Assembly: GCF_022919075.1 (NCBI RefSeq)
Contig: NZ_CP095078.1
Location: forward strand, 620,001 to 684,000
Origin: Nocardioides sp. W7
GTDB lineage: Bacteria > Actinomycetota > Actinomycetes > Propionibacteriales > Nocardioidaceae
DNA: 64,000 bases
Reading direction: 5' to 3'
Each line of letters opens with the position of its first letter. Positions within the stretch are counted from its first letter, which is position 1. The notes below the pieces were generated by a model, which saw nothing but the letters and a program-made list of their open reading frames with translations, did no database searches and was not told the origin of the DNA. This document shows, piece after piece, positions 50,865 to 60,807 of this stretch. The position numbers were made by a program, and so were the translations under genes.

Positions 50865-51610
50865 CACCGCTCCAACTCGCTCATCGCGGCGGCGATCCGG
50901 GTCGCGTCGGCGCGGTCGAGCCGGCCGACGACCCGGCCGTCGGCGAGGAACAGCGTGCTGTGGGCATACGACGCCGCCAGCGGGTCGTGCGTCACCATCA
51001 CCACCGTCTGCCCGTGCTCGTCGCTGGCCGCCCGGAGCAGCTCCAGCACCTGGCGTCCCGAGGCCCGGTCGAGGGCGCCGGTCGGCTCGTCGGCGAAGAG
51101 CACCTCCGGCCGCGCGTGCAGCGCCCGGGCGATCGCGATCCGCTGCTGCTGGCCGCCCGAGAGCTCGGGCGGGCGACGCCGGGCCTTGTCCTCCAGACCG
51201 ACCTGGCGCAGCGCGGACAGGACCGCGTCCCGGTCCACCCGACCGCCCGCGAGCCGCACCGGCAGCGCGACGTTCTCGTACGCCGTCAGCGCGTCGAGCA
51301 GGTTGTAGGCCTGGAACACGAACGCCATCGAGGTACGGCGCAGCCGGGTCAGCTCGGTCTCGTCGAGGCGCCCCAGCGGCCGGCCCGCGATCAGCACCTC
51401 GCCCCGGGTGGGCCGGTCGAGCCCGGCCGCGACCTGGAGCAGCGTGGACTTGCCGGAGCCGGACGGACCCATCACGGCGGTGAAGCTGCCGCGGGCGAAC
51501 GCGTGGGTGACGCCGGCGAGCGCGGACACGTCGCCGGCGCGGGAGTGGTAGGTGCGGGTGACGCCGTCGAGCGCGACGGCGACGTCGGTGTCGATCTGGG
51601 TGCTGGTCAT
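50864..51610 (-). CDS. MacB-type ABC transporter ATP-binding protein
   Basis: 248 aa. Walker A GPSGSGKST at 48-56, Q-loop AFVFQAYNLLDALTAYENVALP (typical LolD/MacB), signature LSGGQQQRIAIARAL, Walker B VLFADEPTGALD, and MVTHDP switch His. ATG 51610. First gene of the exporter operon; the stop TGA and next ATG share one base (TGATG). Confidence 0.92.
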   Translation of the reverse strand: MTSTQIDTDVAVALDGVTRTYHSRAGDVSALAGVTHAFARGSFTAVMGPSGSGKSTLLQVAAGLDRPTRGEVLIAGRPLGRLDETELTRLRRTSMAFVFQAYNLLDALTAYENVALPVRLAGGRVDRDAVLSALRQVGLEDKARRRPPELSGGQQQRIAIARALHARPEVLFADEPTGALDRASGRQVLELLRAASDEHGQTVVMVTHDPLAASYAHSTLFLADGRVVGRLDRADATRIAAAMSELER

Positions 51611-51664
51611 GAGCCCATCCCACGCGGATCGGGCCATCGGGTCGCTGGTCCGCACGCGACACCA

Positions 51665-51686
51665 GGGGTAGCGCGTGCGCTACCCC
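51665..51686. promoter_or_regulatory. Perfect palindrome between the MacB-like operon and the two-component system
   Basis: Arms GGGGTAGCGC (51665-51674) and GCGCTACCCC (51677-51686) with a 2-nt GT spacer. It is centred 65 bp from the ATPase start and 43 bp from the kinase start. A strong candidate site for the LuxR-type response regulator encoded next door. Confidence 0.72.
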
Positions 51687-51717
51687 GCGGGCGTTCCCCG
51701 CCCCCTAGGGTCAAGGC

Positions 51718-52971
51718 GTGAGCCGCCTGCCCGACGCCTGGACCGCGGTGCGGTCGAGGCCGTGGCGCCTGCTCGGCTCCCGCTGGCCGTGGGGCGCGCT
51801 GGGCTACCTCGCCTCGACGGTGCCGGTCGGCCTGGTCGCGCTGCTGGTGCTCTCGACGACGGTGCTGCTCGGCGTGCTGACCGCGGTGCTCGTCGTCGGC
51901 CTCCTGGTGCTCGCCTCGGTGCCGATGCTGGCCGGTCTGATCGCCGCGGTGGAGCGGCACCGCCTGCGCCTGGTGCAGGGCCGGTCGGCGCCCGGTCCGA
52001 GCCTGCGCGAGCGGCTGCGGGCCGGTCGCCGGCTGCCGGTCTCCTGGGCCGAGGTCGGGTACGCCGCCCTCCTGGCGCTCGTGCTGTGGCCGATCGACCT
52101 GATGGTGCTGCTGTTCGGTGCGGCCGTGCCGGTGCTCCTGATGCTCGCCCCGTGGCTGTCCCGCGTCGACACGTTCGAGGTCCTCGGCTGGCGGGTCGAT
52201 CCCGGCGTCGAGGCCTGGGTGGCGGCGCTGGCCGTCGGGCTGCCGACGACCGTGCTGGCGGCGTACCTGCTGACCGTGCTGGCCGTCGCCCAGGCCGCCC
52301 TGGCCCGGCTGCTGCTGGACCCGCGGGAGGCCGAGCTGACCCGAGCGGTCGCCGACCTGCGGCGCTCGCGGGTCGATCTCGTCGACGCGTTCGAGACCGA
52401 GCGGCGGCGGATCGAGCGCGACCTGCACGACGGCGTGCAGCAGCAGCTGGTGGCGCTGACGATGACCCTGGGCCGGGCCGAGCTGGACGTGGCGGACGGG
52501 CCGGGGCTGGACGCCGTACGGCAGGCGCACCGGCAGGCCGAGCAGGCGCTGGAGGACCTGCGCGGCACGGTGCGCGGCATCCACCCGCGGGTGCTCGTCG
52601 ACCACGGCCTGGCCGCCGCCGTGCATGAGATCGCCGACCGCTCCCCCGTGCCGGTGAGCGTCGACGTCCGCCTGGACGGGCGACTGCCGGGACCGGTGGA
52701 GGCGGCGGCGTACTTCGTGGTCAGCGAGGCGCTCACCAACGTCGCCCGGCACTCCGGCGCGCGGCAGGCGCAGGTGCACGCGTGGCAGCGGTCCGGTGCG
52801 CTGGTGCTCAGCGTCGTGGACGACGGGGTCGGCGGGGCTCGCACGGACGGCCCGGGCAGCGGCCTGCGCGGGCTGGCCCTGCGGCTCGACGCGCTCGGCG
52901 GCGACCTGCAGGTGACCAGCCCGCCCGGCGGGCCGACCCAGGTGCGGATGGAGTGCCCGTGCGACGACTGA
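51718..52971 (+). CDS. Sensor histidine kinase (HisKA_3, NarX/LiaS type)
   Basis: 417 aa. A membrane sensor region with about four to six TM segments in 20-200, dimerisation/phosphoacceptor helix RRRIERDLHDGVQQQLVALTMTLGRAELDV with H237, then the HATPase domain with N box SEALTNVARHSGA and G box DDGVGGARTDGPGSGLRGLALRLDALGG. GTG start. Overlaps the response regulator by 13 bp. Divergent from the MacB-like exporter, so the pair likely detects a cell-envelope stress and induces the pump. Confidence 0.92.
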   Translation: MSRLPDAWTAVRSRPWRLLGSRWPWGALGYLASTVPVGLVALLVLSTTVLLGVLTAVLVVGLLVLASVPMLAGLIAAVERHRLRLVQGRSAPGPSLRERLRAGRRLPVSWAEVGYAALLALVLWPIDLMVLLFGAAVPVLLMLAPWLSRVDTFEVLGWRVDPGVEAWVAALAVGLPTTVLAAYLLTVLAVAQAALARLLLDPREAELTRAVADLRRSRVDLVDAFETERRRIERDLHDGVQQQLVALTMTLGRAELDVADGPGLDAVRQAHRQAEQALEDLRGTVRGIHPRVLVDHGLAAAVHEIADRSPVPVSVDVRLDGRLPGPVEAAAYFVVSEALTNVARHSGARQAQVHAWQRSGALVLSVVDDGVGGARTDGPGSGLRGLALRLDALGGDLQVTSPPGGPTQVRMECPCDD

Positions 52972-53612
52972 GGATCGTGCTCGCCGAGGACGCCGCCCTG
53001 CTGCGCGAGGGCCTGGTCGGCATCCTCGAGCGCGCCGGGCACGAGGTCGTCGCGGCCGTGGGCGACGCCGACGCGCTGCTGGCCTTCACCGCGCGCGAGC
53101 GCCCGGACGCGGTCGTCACCGACATCCGGATGCCTCCGACCCACACCGACGAGGGCCTGCGGGCCGCCGCGCGGATCCGCGCCGAGCAGCCCGAGGTCGC
53201 GGTGATGGTGCTCTCGGCGTACGTCGCCGAGGCCTACGTGCCCGAGCTCCTCGACAGCGCTCCCGGCGGCGGGGTGGGCTACCTACTCAAGGACCGGGTC
53301 GGGCACGTCCGGGAGTTCCTCGACAGCCTGGACCGGGTGGCCGCCGGCGAGACGGTCGTCGACCCGCAGGTCGTCCGCCAGCTGCTCGGGCGCCGCCGCG
53401 ACGACGGCCCGCTCGCCACCCTGACCGGGCGGGAGCGGGAGGTGCTCGGGCTGATGGCCGAGGGCCGCACCAACGGCTCGATCGCCGGGGTCCTGGTGGT
53501 CAGCGAGGCGGCGGTCCGCAAGCACGTCGGCAGCATCTTCGCCAAGCTCCGGCTCGACCCCGCCTCGGACCGGCGGGTCTCCGCGGTGCTGGCCTATCTC
53601 CGCGGCTCCTGA
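52959..53612 (+). CDS. LuxR/NarL-family response regulator
   Basis: 217 aa. Receiver domain with the acidic pair ED at 10-11, phosphoacceptor D55 in AVVTDIRMPPTHTDEG, Ser near 82 in VMVLSAY, Lys near 108 in GYLLKDRV; C-terminal HTH LTGREREVLGLMAEGRTNGSIAGVLVVSEAAVRKHVGSIFAKLRL. GTG 52959 has GGAG 7 bp upstream (GTG 52953 is an alternative). The partner of the preceding kinase; the perfect palindrome at 51665 is a likely target. Confidence 0.92.
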   Translation: MRRLRIVLAEDAALLREGLVGILERAGHEVVAAVGDADALLAFTARERPDAVVTDIRMPPTHTDEGLRAAARIRAEQPEVAVMVLSAYVAEAYVPELLDSAPGGGVGYLLKDRVGHVREFLDSLDRVAAGETVVDPQVVRQLLGRRRDDGPLATLTGREREVLGLMAEGRTNGSIAGVLVVSEAAVRKHVGSIFAKLRLDPASDRRVSAVLAYLRGS

Positions 53613-53647
53613 CGTCGGGGTTCCTGAGCGGTCCGTAGGTTGGGCGC

Positions 53648-54529
53648 ATGCTCCGCCGCCCGACCCTGGCCGCCTTCTCGCTGGCCTTCATCCTCGCCCT
53701 GGCCGGTTGCGGCGACGACCCCGAGCCTTCCGCCGACGTGCCGGACCCGGTCCGGGTCCCGCCGTCGAGCGCGGCGCCGGAGCGGTCGTACGTCGCCCTC
53801 GGTGACTCCTACACCGCGGCCCCGCTGATCACCGACGAGACGGCCGTCGACGGCTGCCTGCGCTCGTCGACGAACTACCCCGCCCTGGTCGCCGCGGAGC
53901 TGGGCTACGACCTCACCGACGTCAGCTGCAGCGGCGCCACCACCGAGAACCTCAGCACCCCGCAGCCGACGACCACCGGCGAGGCGCCGCCGCAGCTCGA
54001 CGCCCTCGGGCCGGACACCGCGCTGGTGACGATCGGGATGGGCGGCAACGACGGCGGCGTCTTCTCGCGGCTGATCTCGTGCGCCTCCGGCGGCTCGCCC
54101 TGCCGGGACCGGCTCGGGTCGCAGGGCCGGGCCGATCTCGAATCCGCCGTCGACGAGCTCGGCCCGAACCTCACCACCGCGCTGGCCGCCGTACGGGAGC
54201 AGGCGCCTGCGGCCGAGGTCGTGGTGGTCGGCTACCCGCAGATCATCGCCCCCGACGCCGACTGTCCCGACCGGCTCCCGGTCGCCGCCGGCGACCGGCC
54301 CTACCTCGCCGGGCTGAACGAGCGGATCCACACCGTCCAGCAGCGCGCGGCGCGCGCCGCCAAGGCGTCGTACGTCGATCTGTACGACGCCAGCGCGGGC
54401 CACGACGTCTGCGCGGACGACCCGTGGGTCAACGGCGTCGAGACGATCCCCGGCGTCGGACTGACCCTGCATCCGCTCGCCGCCGGCCAGGTCGCCGCGG
54501 CCGAGCTGGTGGTGGCCGCGCTGGGGTAG
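53648..54529 (+). CDS. SGNH/GDSL-type esterase lipoprotein
   Basis: 293 aa. Lipobox LALAGC with lipid-anchored C21. Block I YVALGDSYTAAP (nucleophile S54), block III GMGGNDGG, and C-terminal block V (TLHPLAAGQ) supply Ser, Asn and His of the SGNH hydrolase fold; two Cys pairs (CLRSSTNY...CSGAT, CASGGSPC) match the secreted actinobacterial lipase subgroup. Its stop codon TAG is part of a 20-bp palindromic repeat arm. Confidence 0.9.
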   Translation: MLRRPTLAAFSLAFILALAGCGDDPEPSADVPDPVRVPPSSAAPERSYVALGDSYTAAPLITDETAVDGCLRSSTNYPALVAAELGYDLTDVSCSGATTENLSTPQPTTTGEAPPQLDALGPDTALVTIGMGGNDGGVFSRLISCASGGSPCRDRLGSQGRADLESAVDELGPNLTTALAAVREQAPAAEVVVVGYPQIIAPDADCPDRLPVAAGDRPYLAGLNERIHTVQQRAARAAKASYVDLYDASAGHDVCADDPWVNGVETIPGVGLTLHPLAAGQVAAAELVVAALG

Positions 54530-54587
54530 TCCGTCACACCAGGGGGTCTGGCCGGCGATTCACCCCGCTGGTGTGACGGACTACCCC
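54523..54587. repeat. Palindromic repeat family A, copy 2
   Basis: Perfect 20-bp arms GGGGTAGTCCGTCACACCAG (54523-54542) and its complement (54568-54587), continued by an inner 5-bp stem GGGGT/ACCCC. It shares the GGGGTAGTCCGTCACACCAG arm with copy 1 at 43411. The TAG stop codons of both convergent flanking genes lie inside it. Confidence 0.85.
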
Positions 54588-56101
54588 GCCAGACCGTCGT
54601 GCACGATCCGGCCGGCGACCACCGTCAGGGCCACGGACATCTCGCGGAGCACCGCTGCGGACCTCACCGTCGAGTCGGCGGAAGTGAACGGGTCGGCGTC
54701 GAGCAGCACCAGGTCGCCGCGAGAGCCGACACCGACGGTCGGCTGGCCGTCGACGGACGCGGCCAGGGCCTCGCGGGCGGTGAGCGCCTGCTCGCCGTGC
54801 CAGGCCTCGCGCTCGTCGGCGCTGCGGTGCACGGCCGCGGCCATCGCGAGCCACGGGTCCAGCGGGGAGACCGGCGCGTCCGAGCCGAGGGCCAGGTTCA
54901 CCCCGTCGTCGAGCATCCAGCGGAAGGCGAAGCACCGCTCGGCCCGGTCCGGCCACACCTTCTCGGTCAGGTCGCGGTCGTCGAGCAGGTGCGCGGGCTG
55001 GACGCTGCCGCGGATGCCCAGCTCGGCCATCCGTCGTACGTCGTCGCGCCCGACCAGCTGGGCGTGCTCGATCGACCCGCGCGCCCCGGTCTCGGCGTAC
55101 GCCGCCAGCGCGTCGGCCACCGCCGCGTCGCCGATCGCGTGGGTGGCGATCTCCAGCCCGGCGCCGTGCGCGCGGGCGAGCAGCCGCCGCAGCTCCTCGG
55201 GCGCCTGGTTGGGCTGCCCGGCGGGGTACTCCAGCCGGTGCGCGTCGGCGTACGGCTGACAGCACCACGCGGTCCGGGTGTTCAGCGAGCCGTCGCTGAT
55301 GATCTTCAGCGGCCCCATCGTGAGCCGGTCGTCCCCGTGGACCCCGAGCAGCGGGTCGCCGGTGCGCAGCCCGGCCGCGATCACGTCCTCGAGGGTGTCG
55401 GCGTACGTCGCCCACCGCACCCGCAGCGTGTCGCAGCCCTGCGACCAGCGCCCGGCCCACTCCTCGCGGCTGGCCCCGAACTCGAAGTCGGTGAAGCCCA
55501 CGATCCCCATCGACGCCGCGTGGTCGAGCGTGCGGCGGTAGGCGTCCGGGGAGGTGCCGTCGTTGCCGACGAGGGTCGCGAGCCGGGGGTACGCCGCGAA
55601 CCACTCGGTCTCGCGGACCACCGAGTCGCGCACCGGCATCGCCAGGTGCATCAGGGCGATCGTGTTGAGCCAGGCGTGGTGGCCGTCGCCGCTGATCAGC
55701 ACCACGGCGGTGTCGGCGGAGACCGCGTCGAGCTCGGAGACGGTGACGTCGCGCTCCCAGCTGCCCGAGCGGTGGCCCCAGCCGATCACGGGCAGGTCGG
55801 GGTACTCGGCGATGCGCTCCGCGACTCGGGCGACGACCTCCTCGGGCGAGCGGGCGGGCGCGAGGTCGAGGCGCTGCGAGGCGAGCGTCCACTGCGCCAT
55901 GTGGACGTGCTGGTCCCACAACCCCGGGACCAGCCAGCGTCCGCCGGCCTCGACGACCTCGGCGCCGGCCGGCCGGTCCAGCCCCGTACCGACCGCCGTG
56001 ACGGTGCCGTGCTCGACCAGCACGTCCAGGGGTGCGTCGGGCACCCGGTCACCGGACGCGATCGGCACCAGGCGGGCGCCGCGCAGGAGGAGGCTCGTCA
56101 T
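54581..56101 (-). CDS. YtcJ-like metal-dependent amidohydrolase
   Basis: 506 aa. Amidohydrolase-3 family: DQHVHM (HxH metal site near residues 63-66), IGWGHRSGSWE, ISGDGHHAWLNTIAL, KIISDGSLNTRTAW, ATHAIGDAAVADALAAYA, GSDAPVSPLDPWLAMAAAV. The family mostly lacks the carboxylated Lys of hydantoinases. The start ATG 56101 follows GGAGGAGG. Substrate unknown; N-acyl or formamide compounds are possible. Its stop codon is within the family A palindrome. Confidence 0.87.
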   Translation of the reverse strand: MTSLLLRGARLVPIASGDRVPDAPLDVLVEHGTVTAVGTGLDRPAGAEVVEAGGRWLVPGLWDQHVHMAQWTLASQRLDLAPARSPEEVVARVAERIAEYPDLPVIGWGHRSGSWERDVTVSELDAVSADTAVVLISGDGHHAWLNTIALMHLAMPVRDSVVRETEWFAAYPRLATLVGNDGTSPDAYRRTLDHAASMGIVGFTDFEFGASREEWAGRWSQGCDTLRVRWATYADTLEDVIAAGLRTGDPLLGVHGDDRLTMGPLKIISDGSLNTRTAWCCQPYADAHRLEYPAGQPNQAPEELRRLLARAHGAGLEIATHAIGDAAVADALAAYAETGARGSIEHAQLVGRDDVRRMAELGIRGSVQPAHLLDDRDLTEKVWPDRAERCFAFRWMLDDGVNLALGSDAPVSPLDPWLAMAAAVHRSADEREAWHGEQALTAREALAASVDGQPTVGVGSRGDLVLLDADPFTSADSTVRSAAVLREMSVALTVVAGRIVHDGLAG

Positions 56102-56165
56102 GGGCCAGACGCTAGGGGGCGGCCGGATCCGGGCCCGACCCGGCCACCCACTACGGTGATCCGCC

Positions 56166-56801
56166 ATGACGGCTCGCACACTCGGCATCGCCCTGGCGCT
56201 CGCCGTAGCCGGTGCCGTCGGCGGGTACGCCGTGGGCGCGGTCAACGCCGACGAGCCGCGGACCATCTCGATGGCGCTGCCGGTCCCGGCCGCGTCGCCG
56301 TCGTACCCCGTGAACGAGTACGACGTGAAGCCCGACCCCGACGACCCGGCGCTCAAGCCGGGGTTGGCGCTGGTGGAGACGCGGCTGAGTGCCGCCGGCT
56401 CCAAGCTCGTCACCGGGGTGCCGACGGCGTGGAAGGCCGGCGGCGAGGGGAACTACCGGACTTTCGTCGTGGCGGGCAACCCGCTCAACACCTACCAGCT
56501 GCGGGTGGGGATCTTCACCGACAAGCAGTCGGTCGGCGTGAAGCGGATCGCGCGGCTCGGCGCGCTGGACGAGGCGGAGGACAACGACGCTCTGCAGAAC
56601 CTCGTGGTCGAGTCCGAGACGGACGACGGCTTCGTGGCGAGCTACCTGCAGCACGGCTACCGCCGCGTGACCATGGAGCGGTTCCTGACCCTGGGCGGCA
56701 CGTCCGCCTACGCGACCGTGGCCGTCATCGGCCGCGAGATCGACCGTCCCGGCCTGGAGGACCTGCTGGCCCGGGTGAGCGGGTCGCTGCGGGTCCCCTG
56801 A
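56166..56801 (+). CDS. Exported protein of unknown function
   Basis: 211 aa. N-terminal hydrophobic segment TLGIALALAVAGAVGGYAVGAV (signal or anchor), a Pro-rich stretch (PVPAASPSYPVNEYDVKPDPDDP) and a single domain beginning TGVPTAWKAGGEGNYRTFVV. The 'VPxxW' opening and the closing SGSLRVP are also seen at the extracellular end of the Ser/Thr kinase encoded opposite (TVPAAWHRA...LDSVAVYG), so the two may share a fold, although overall identity is low. No family recognised. Confidence 0.7.
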   Translation: MTARTLGIALALAVAGAVGGYAVGAVNADEPRTISMALPVPAASPSYPVNEYDVKPDPDDPALKPGLALVETRLSAAGSKLVTGVPTAWKAGGEGNYRTFVVAGNPLNTYQLRVGIFTDKQSVGVKRIARLGALDEAEDNDALQNLVVESETDDGFVASYLQHGYRRVTMERFLTLGGTSAYATVAVIGREIDRPGLEDLLARVSGSLRVP

Positions 56802-56811
56802 CCAGCCCGCC

Positions 56812-58266
<1,455 letters not shown>

Positions 58267-58435
58267 GGACACCCAGCCATTATGGGTGGCCGGGGGCCCG
58301 GGCCACCGCCCCGCCGCCCGGGACCCCACCCCGGACCCCGAGCCCGACCCTGAGACGGCTCAGGGGTGCGACCGGGGTCGGCTCAGCGTTCAGCCCCGAT
58401 GTGCGCAGGGTGCCCCGCGCACCAGGCTCATCCCC

Positions 58436-59347
58436 ATGATCACGGTCGAAGCACTGAGCAAGAGGTACGGCGCCTTCACCGCCGTCGACGACGTCTCCTT
58501 CACGGCGCGGCCCGGCCGCGTCACCGGATTCCTCGGCCCCAACGGCGCCGGGAAGTCCACGACCATGCGGATCATCGTGGGGCTCACGCCCACCGACTCC
58601 GGCACCGCGACGGTCGCCGGCCGGCGCTTCGCCGACCTGCCCAACCCGGGCCTGGAGGTGGGCGTGCTCCTGGACGCCTCCGCCCAGCACGCCGGCCGCA
58701 CCGGGCGGGAGATCCTCGCCGTGGCCGCCCACACGATGGGCCTGCCGAAGAGCCGGGTCGACGAGATGCTCGAGCGGGTCAGCCTCACTCCCCAGGAGGC
58801 CGGCCGCCGGGTCCGCAACTACTCCCTCGGCATGCGGCAGCGGCTCGGCATCGCCACCGCCCTGCTCGGCGAGCCCGACGTACTCATCCTCGACGAGCCC
58901 GCCAACGGGCTGGACCCCGCCGGCATCCGCTGGATGCGCGACCTGCTGCGGGGGTACGCCGACCGCGGCGGCACCGTGCTGCTCTCCTCCCACCTGCTGC
59001 ACGAGATCGAGGTGATCGCCGACGACCTGGTGGTCATCGGCCAGGGCCGGATCGTGGCCCAGGGCACCAAGGCCGAGCTGCTCGCCGGCGCCGGCACCCT
59101 GGTCCGCACGCGTTCGGTCCCCGAGCTCACCCGGGCGCTCACCGCCTCCGGGCTCACCCCCGTCCCCAGCGGCGCCACCGGCTCGGACGACGCGCTGCGC
59201 GTCGACGCCGACCCCGAGGTCGTCGGCAAGGTCGCGCTCGAGGCGGGCATCGCGCTCGTCGAGCTGCGCGGAGCCGACGGCGCCGGGCTCGAGGAGATGT
59301 TCCTCGAGCTCACCGCCGACACCCAGCGAGAAGAGGTCGCAGCATGA
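58436..59347 (+). CDS. ABC-2 type exporter ATP-binding protein
   Basis: 303 aa. Walker A GPNGAGKST at 34-42, signature YSLGMRQRLGIATALL, Walker B DVLILDEPANGLDP, SSHLLHE. The C-terminal accessory domain extends to 303. Coupled by ATGA to the permease gene. Typical of bacitracin/lantibiotic-type or drug-resistance exporters. Confidence 0.92.
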   Translation: MITVEALSKRYGAFTAVDDVSFTARPGRVTGFLGPNGAGKSTTMRIIVGLTPTDSGTATVAGRRFADLPNPGLEVGVLLDASAQHAGRTGREILAVAAHTMGLPKSRVDEMLERVSLTPQEAGRRVRNYSLGMRQRLGIATALLGEPDVLILDEPANGLDPAGIRWMRDLLRGYADRGGTVLLSSHLLHEIEVIADDLVVIGQGRIVAQGTKAELLAGAGTLVRTRSVPELTRALTASGLTPVPSGATGSDDALRVDADPEVVGKVALEAGIALVELRGADGAGLEEMFLELTADTQREEVAA

Positions 59348-60150
59348 GCACCGCCACTCCCACCGTCGACGCGGTCGCGACCGCGCCCCGTCGTACCCCT
59401 GCCCGGATCCCCATTTCGCGGCTGGTCGCCGTGGAGCTGCGCAAGTCCTTCGACACCCGTTCCGGCTTCTGGCTGCTGGCCAGCATCGGCATCCTGGCGA
59501 CCCTCGCCACCGGCGCGGTCATCCTCTTCGCCCCGAACGACGAGCTGACCTACGAGACCTTCGCGACCGCGATCGGCTTCCCGATGGCCATCGTGCTGCC
59601 GATGGTCGCGATCCTCTCGGTCACCAGCGAGTGGAGCCAGCGCACCGGCCTCACGTCGTTCACGCTGATGCCGCACCGCGGCCGGGTGATCGGCGCCAAG
59701 GCGCTCGTCGCGCTCATCGTCGGCGTGGTCTCGATGGGCGTCGCCCTGGTGATCGGCGCCCTCGGCAACGTCGTCGGTACGGCGATCACCGGCACCGACC
59801 TGGTCTGGAACGTCTCGGTCCAGGAGTTCTCGTTCATCGTCCTCGGCAACATCATCGGCATGGCCGTCGGCTTCATGCTCGGCGTGCTGATCCGCAACTC
59901 CCCCGGCGCGATCGTGGGCTACTTCGTCTACTCGCTGGTGCTCCCCACGATCACCACGGTGCTCTCCCAGACCCAGGAGTGGTTCGCCGACAACCAGTCC
60001 TGGATCGACTTCAACTACGCGCAGGGTCCCCTGTTCGAGGGCTCGCTCACCGGCGAGCAGTGGGCGCAGCTCGGGTTCACCGGCCTGTTCTGGCTGATCA
60101 TCCCGCTGACGATCGGCGTCTGGTCGGTGCTCCGCTCCGAGGTCAAGTAG
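59344..60150 (+). CDS. ABC-2 type transporter permease
   Basis: 268 aa with six hydrophobic segments, opening with a hydrophilic 30-residue region and then RLVAVELRKSFDTRSGFWLLASIGILATLATGAVI. SVTSEWSQRTGLTSFTLMPHRGRVIGAKA is the ABC-2 cytoplasmic loop motif. Partner of the preceding ATPase. Followed by a hairpin at 60171. Confidence 0.9.
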   Translation: MSTATPTVDAVATAPRRTPARIPISRLVAVELRKSFDTRSGFWLLASIGILATLATGAVILFAPNDELTYETFATAIGFPMAIVLPMVAILSVTSEWSQRTGLTSFTLMPHRGRVIGAKALVALIVGVVSMGVALVIGALGNVVGTAITGTDLVWNVSVQEFSFIVLGNIIGMAVGFMLGVLIRNSPGAIVGYFVYSLVLPTITTVLSQTQEWFADNQSWIDFNYAQGPLFEGSLTGEQWAQLGFTGLFWLIIPLTIGVWSVLRSEVK

Positions 60151-60170
60151 CCCCGAACGGATCCTTCGCC

Positions 60171-60200
60171 GTCCCCCGCGCCCCCTAGGGTTCGGGGGAC
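60171..60200 (+). terminator. Possible hairpin terminator after the ABC-2 permease
   Basis: GTCCCCCG (60171-60178) pairs with CGGGGGAC (60193-60200), 14-nt loop; 20 bp after the permease stop and 40 bp before the sigma factor start. Confidence 0.5.
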
Positions 60201-60240
60201 GGTTCGTGGGACAGCTCGGGGGACGAGGGAGGATCGGGGC

Positions 60241-60807
60241 ATGACGGCGGAGCCGCTGGGCGCGGACGAGATCGACGAGCTCGCGCGACGAGCCCGTGAC
60301 GGCGACCGCGACGCCCTCGAGGCGCTGCTGACGACCGTGCGGCCGCGGGCGCTGAACGTCTGCCGCGGCGTCCTGCCGTACAGCTCCGACGCGGAGGACG
60401 CCTGCCAGGAGGCGCTGCTCAACGTCGCCACGAAGATCGGCGGCTGGCACGGCGAGGGCCGGTTCACCACCTGGCTGCACGTGGTGGCGATGAACAGCGC
60501 GCGGTCGACGTACCGGCGGCTGAAGAACCAGGCGGTCGCCACCGACCCGCACGACCACGGGCCCCTCGAGCGGCCCGACCCCCGCACCACCAGCGTCATC
60601 GCCGGCACCCGCCTCGACCTCCTCGAGGCGATGGAGACCATCGAGCGCGACCACCCGCAGTTCGTGGAGCCGCTGCTGCTGCGCGACGTCTACGGACTCC
60701 CGTACGACGAGATCGCCCGCCTCGTCGGTGTCCCGCTCGGCACCGTGAAGGCGCAGATCCACCACGGCCGCCGCCTGGCCCGGCCGCTGCTGCGGGGCCA
60801 GGAGTGA
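60241..60807 (+). CDS. ECF-type RNA polymerase sigma factor
   Basis: 188 aa. Region 2 (DAEDACQEALLNVATKIGGWHGEGRFTTWLHVVAMNSARSTYRR, about 53-100) and region 4 (RLDLLEAMETIERDHPQFVEPLLLRDVYGLPYDEIARLVGVPLGTVKAQIHHGRRLARPLL, about 125-185) are intact. No anti-sigma gene is adjacent; instead its stop overlaps by 4 bp (GTGA) the start of an M1-peptidase lipoprotein, suggesting that the peptidase may be part of the same signal response. Confidence 0.92.
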   Translation: MTAEPLGADEIDELARRARDGDRDALEALLTTVRPRALNVCRGVLPYSSDAEDACQEALLNVATKIGGWHGEGRFTTWLHVVAMNSARSTYRRLKNQAVATDPHDHGPLERPDPRTTSVIAGTRLDLLEAMETIERDHPQFVEPLLLRDVYGLPYDEIARLVGVPLGTVKAQIHHGRRLARPLLRGQE

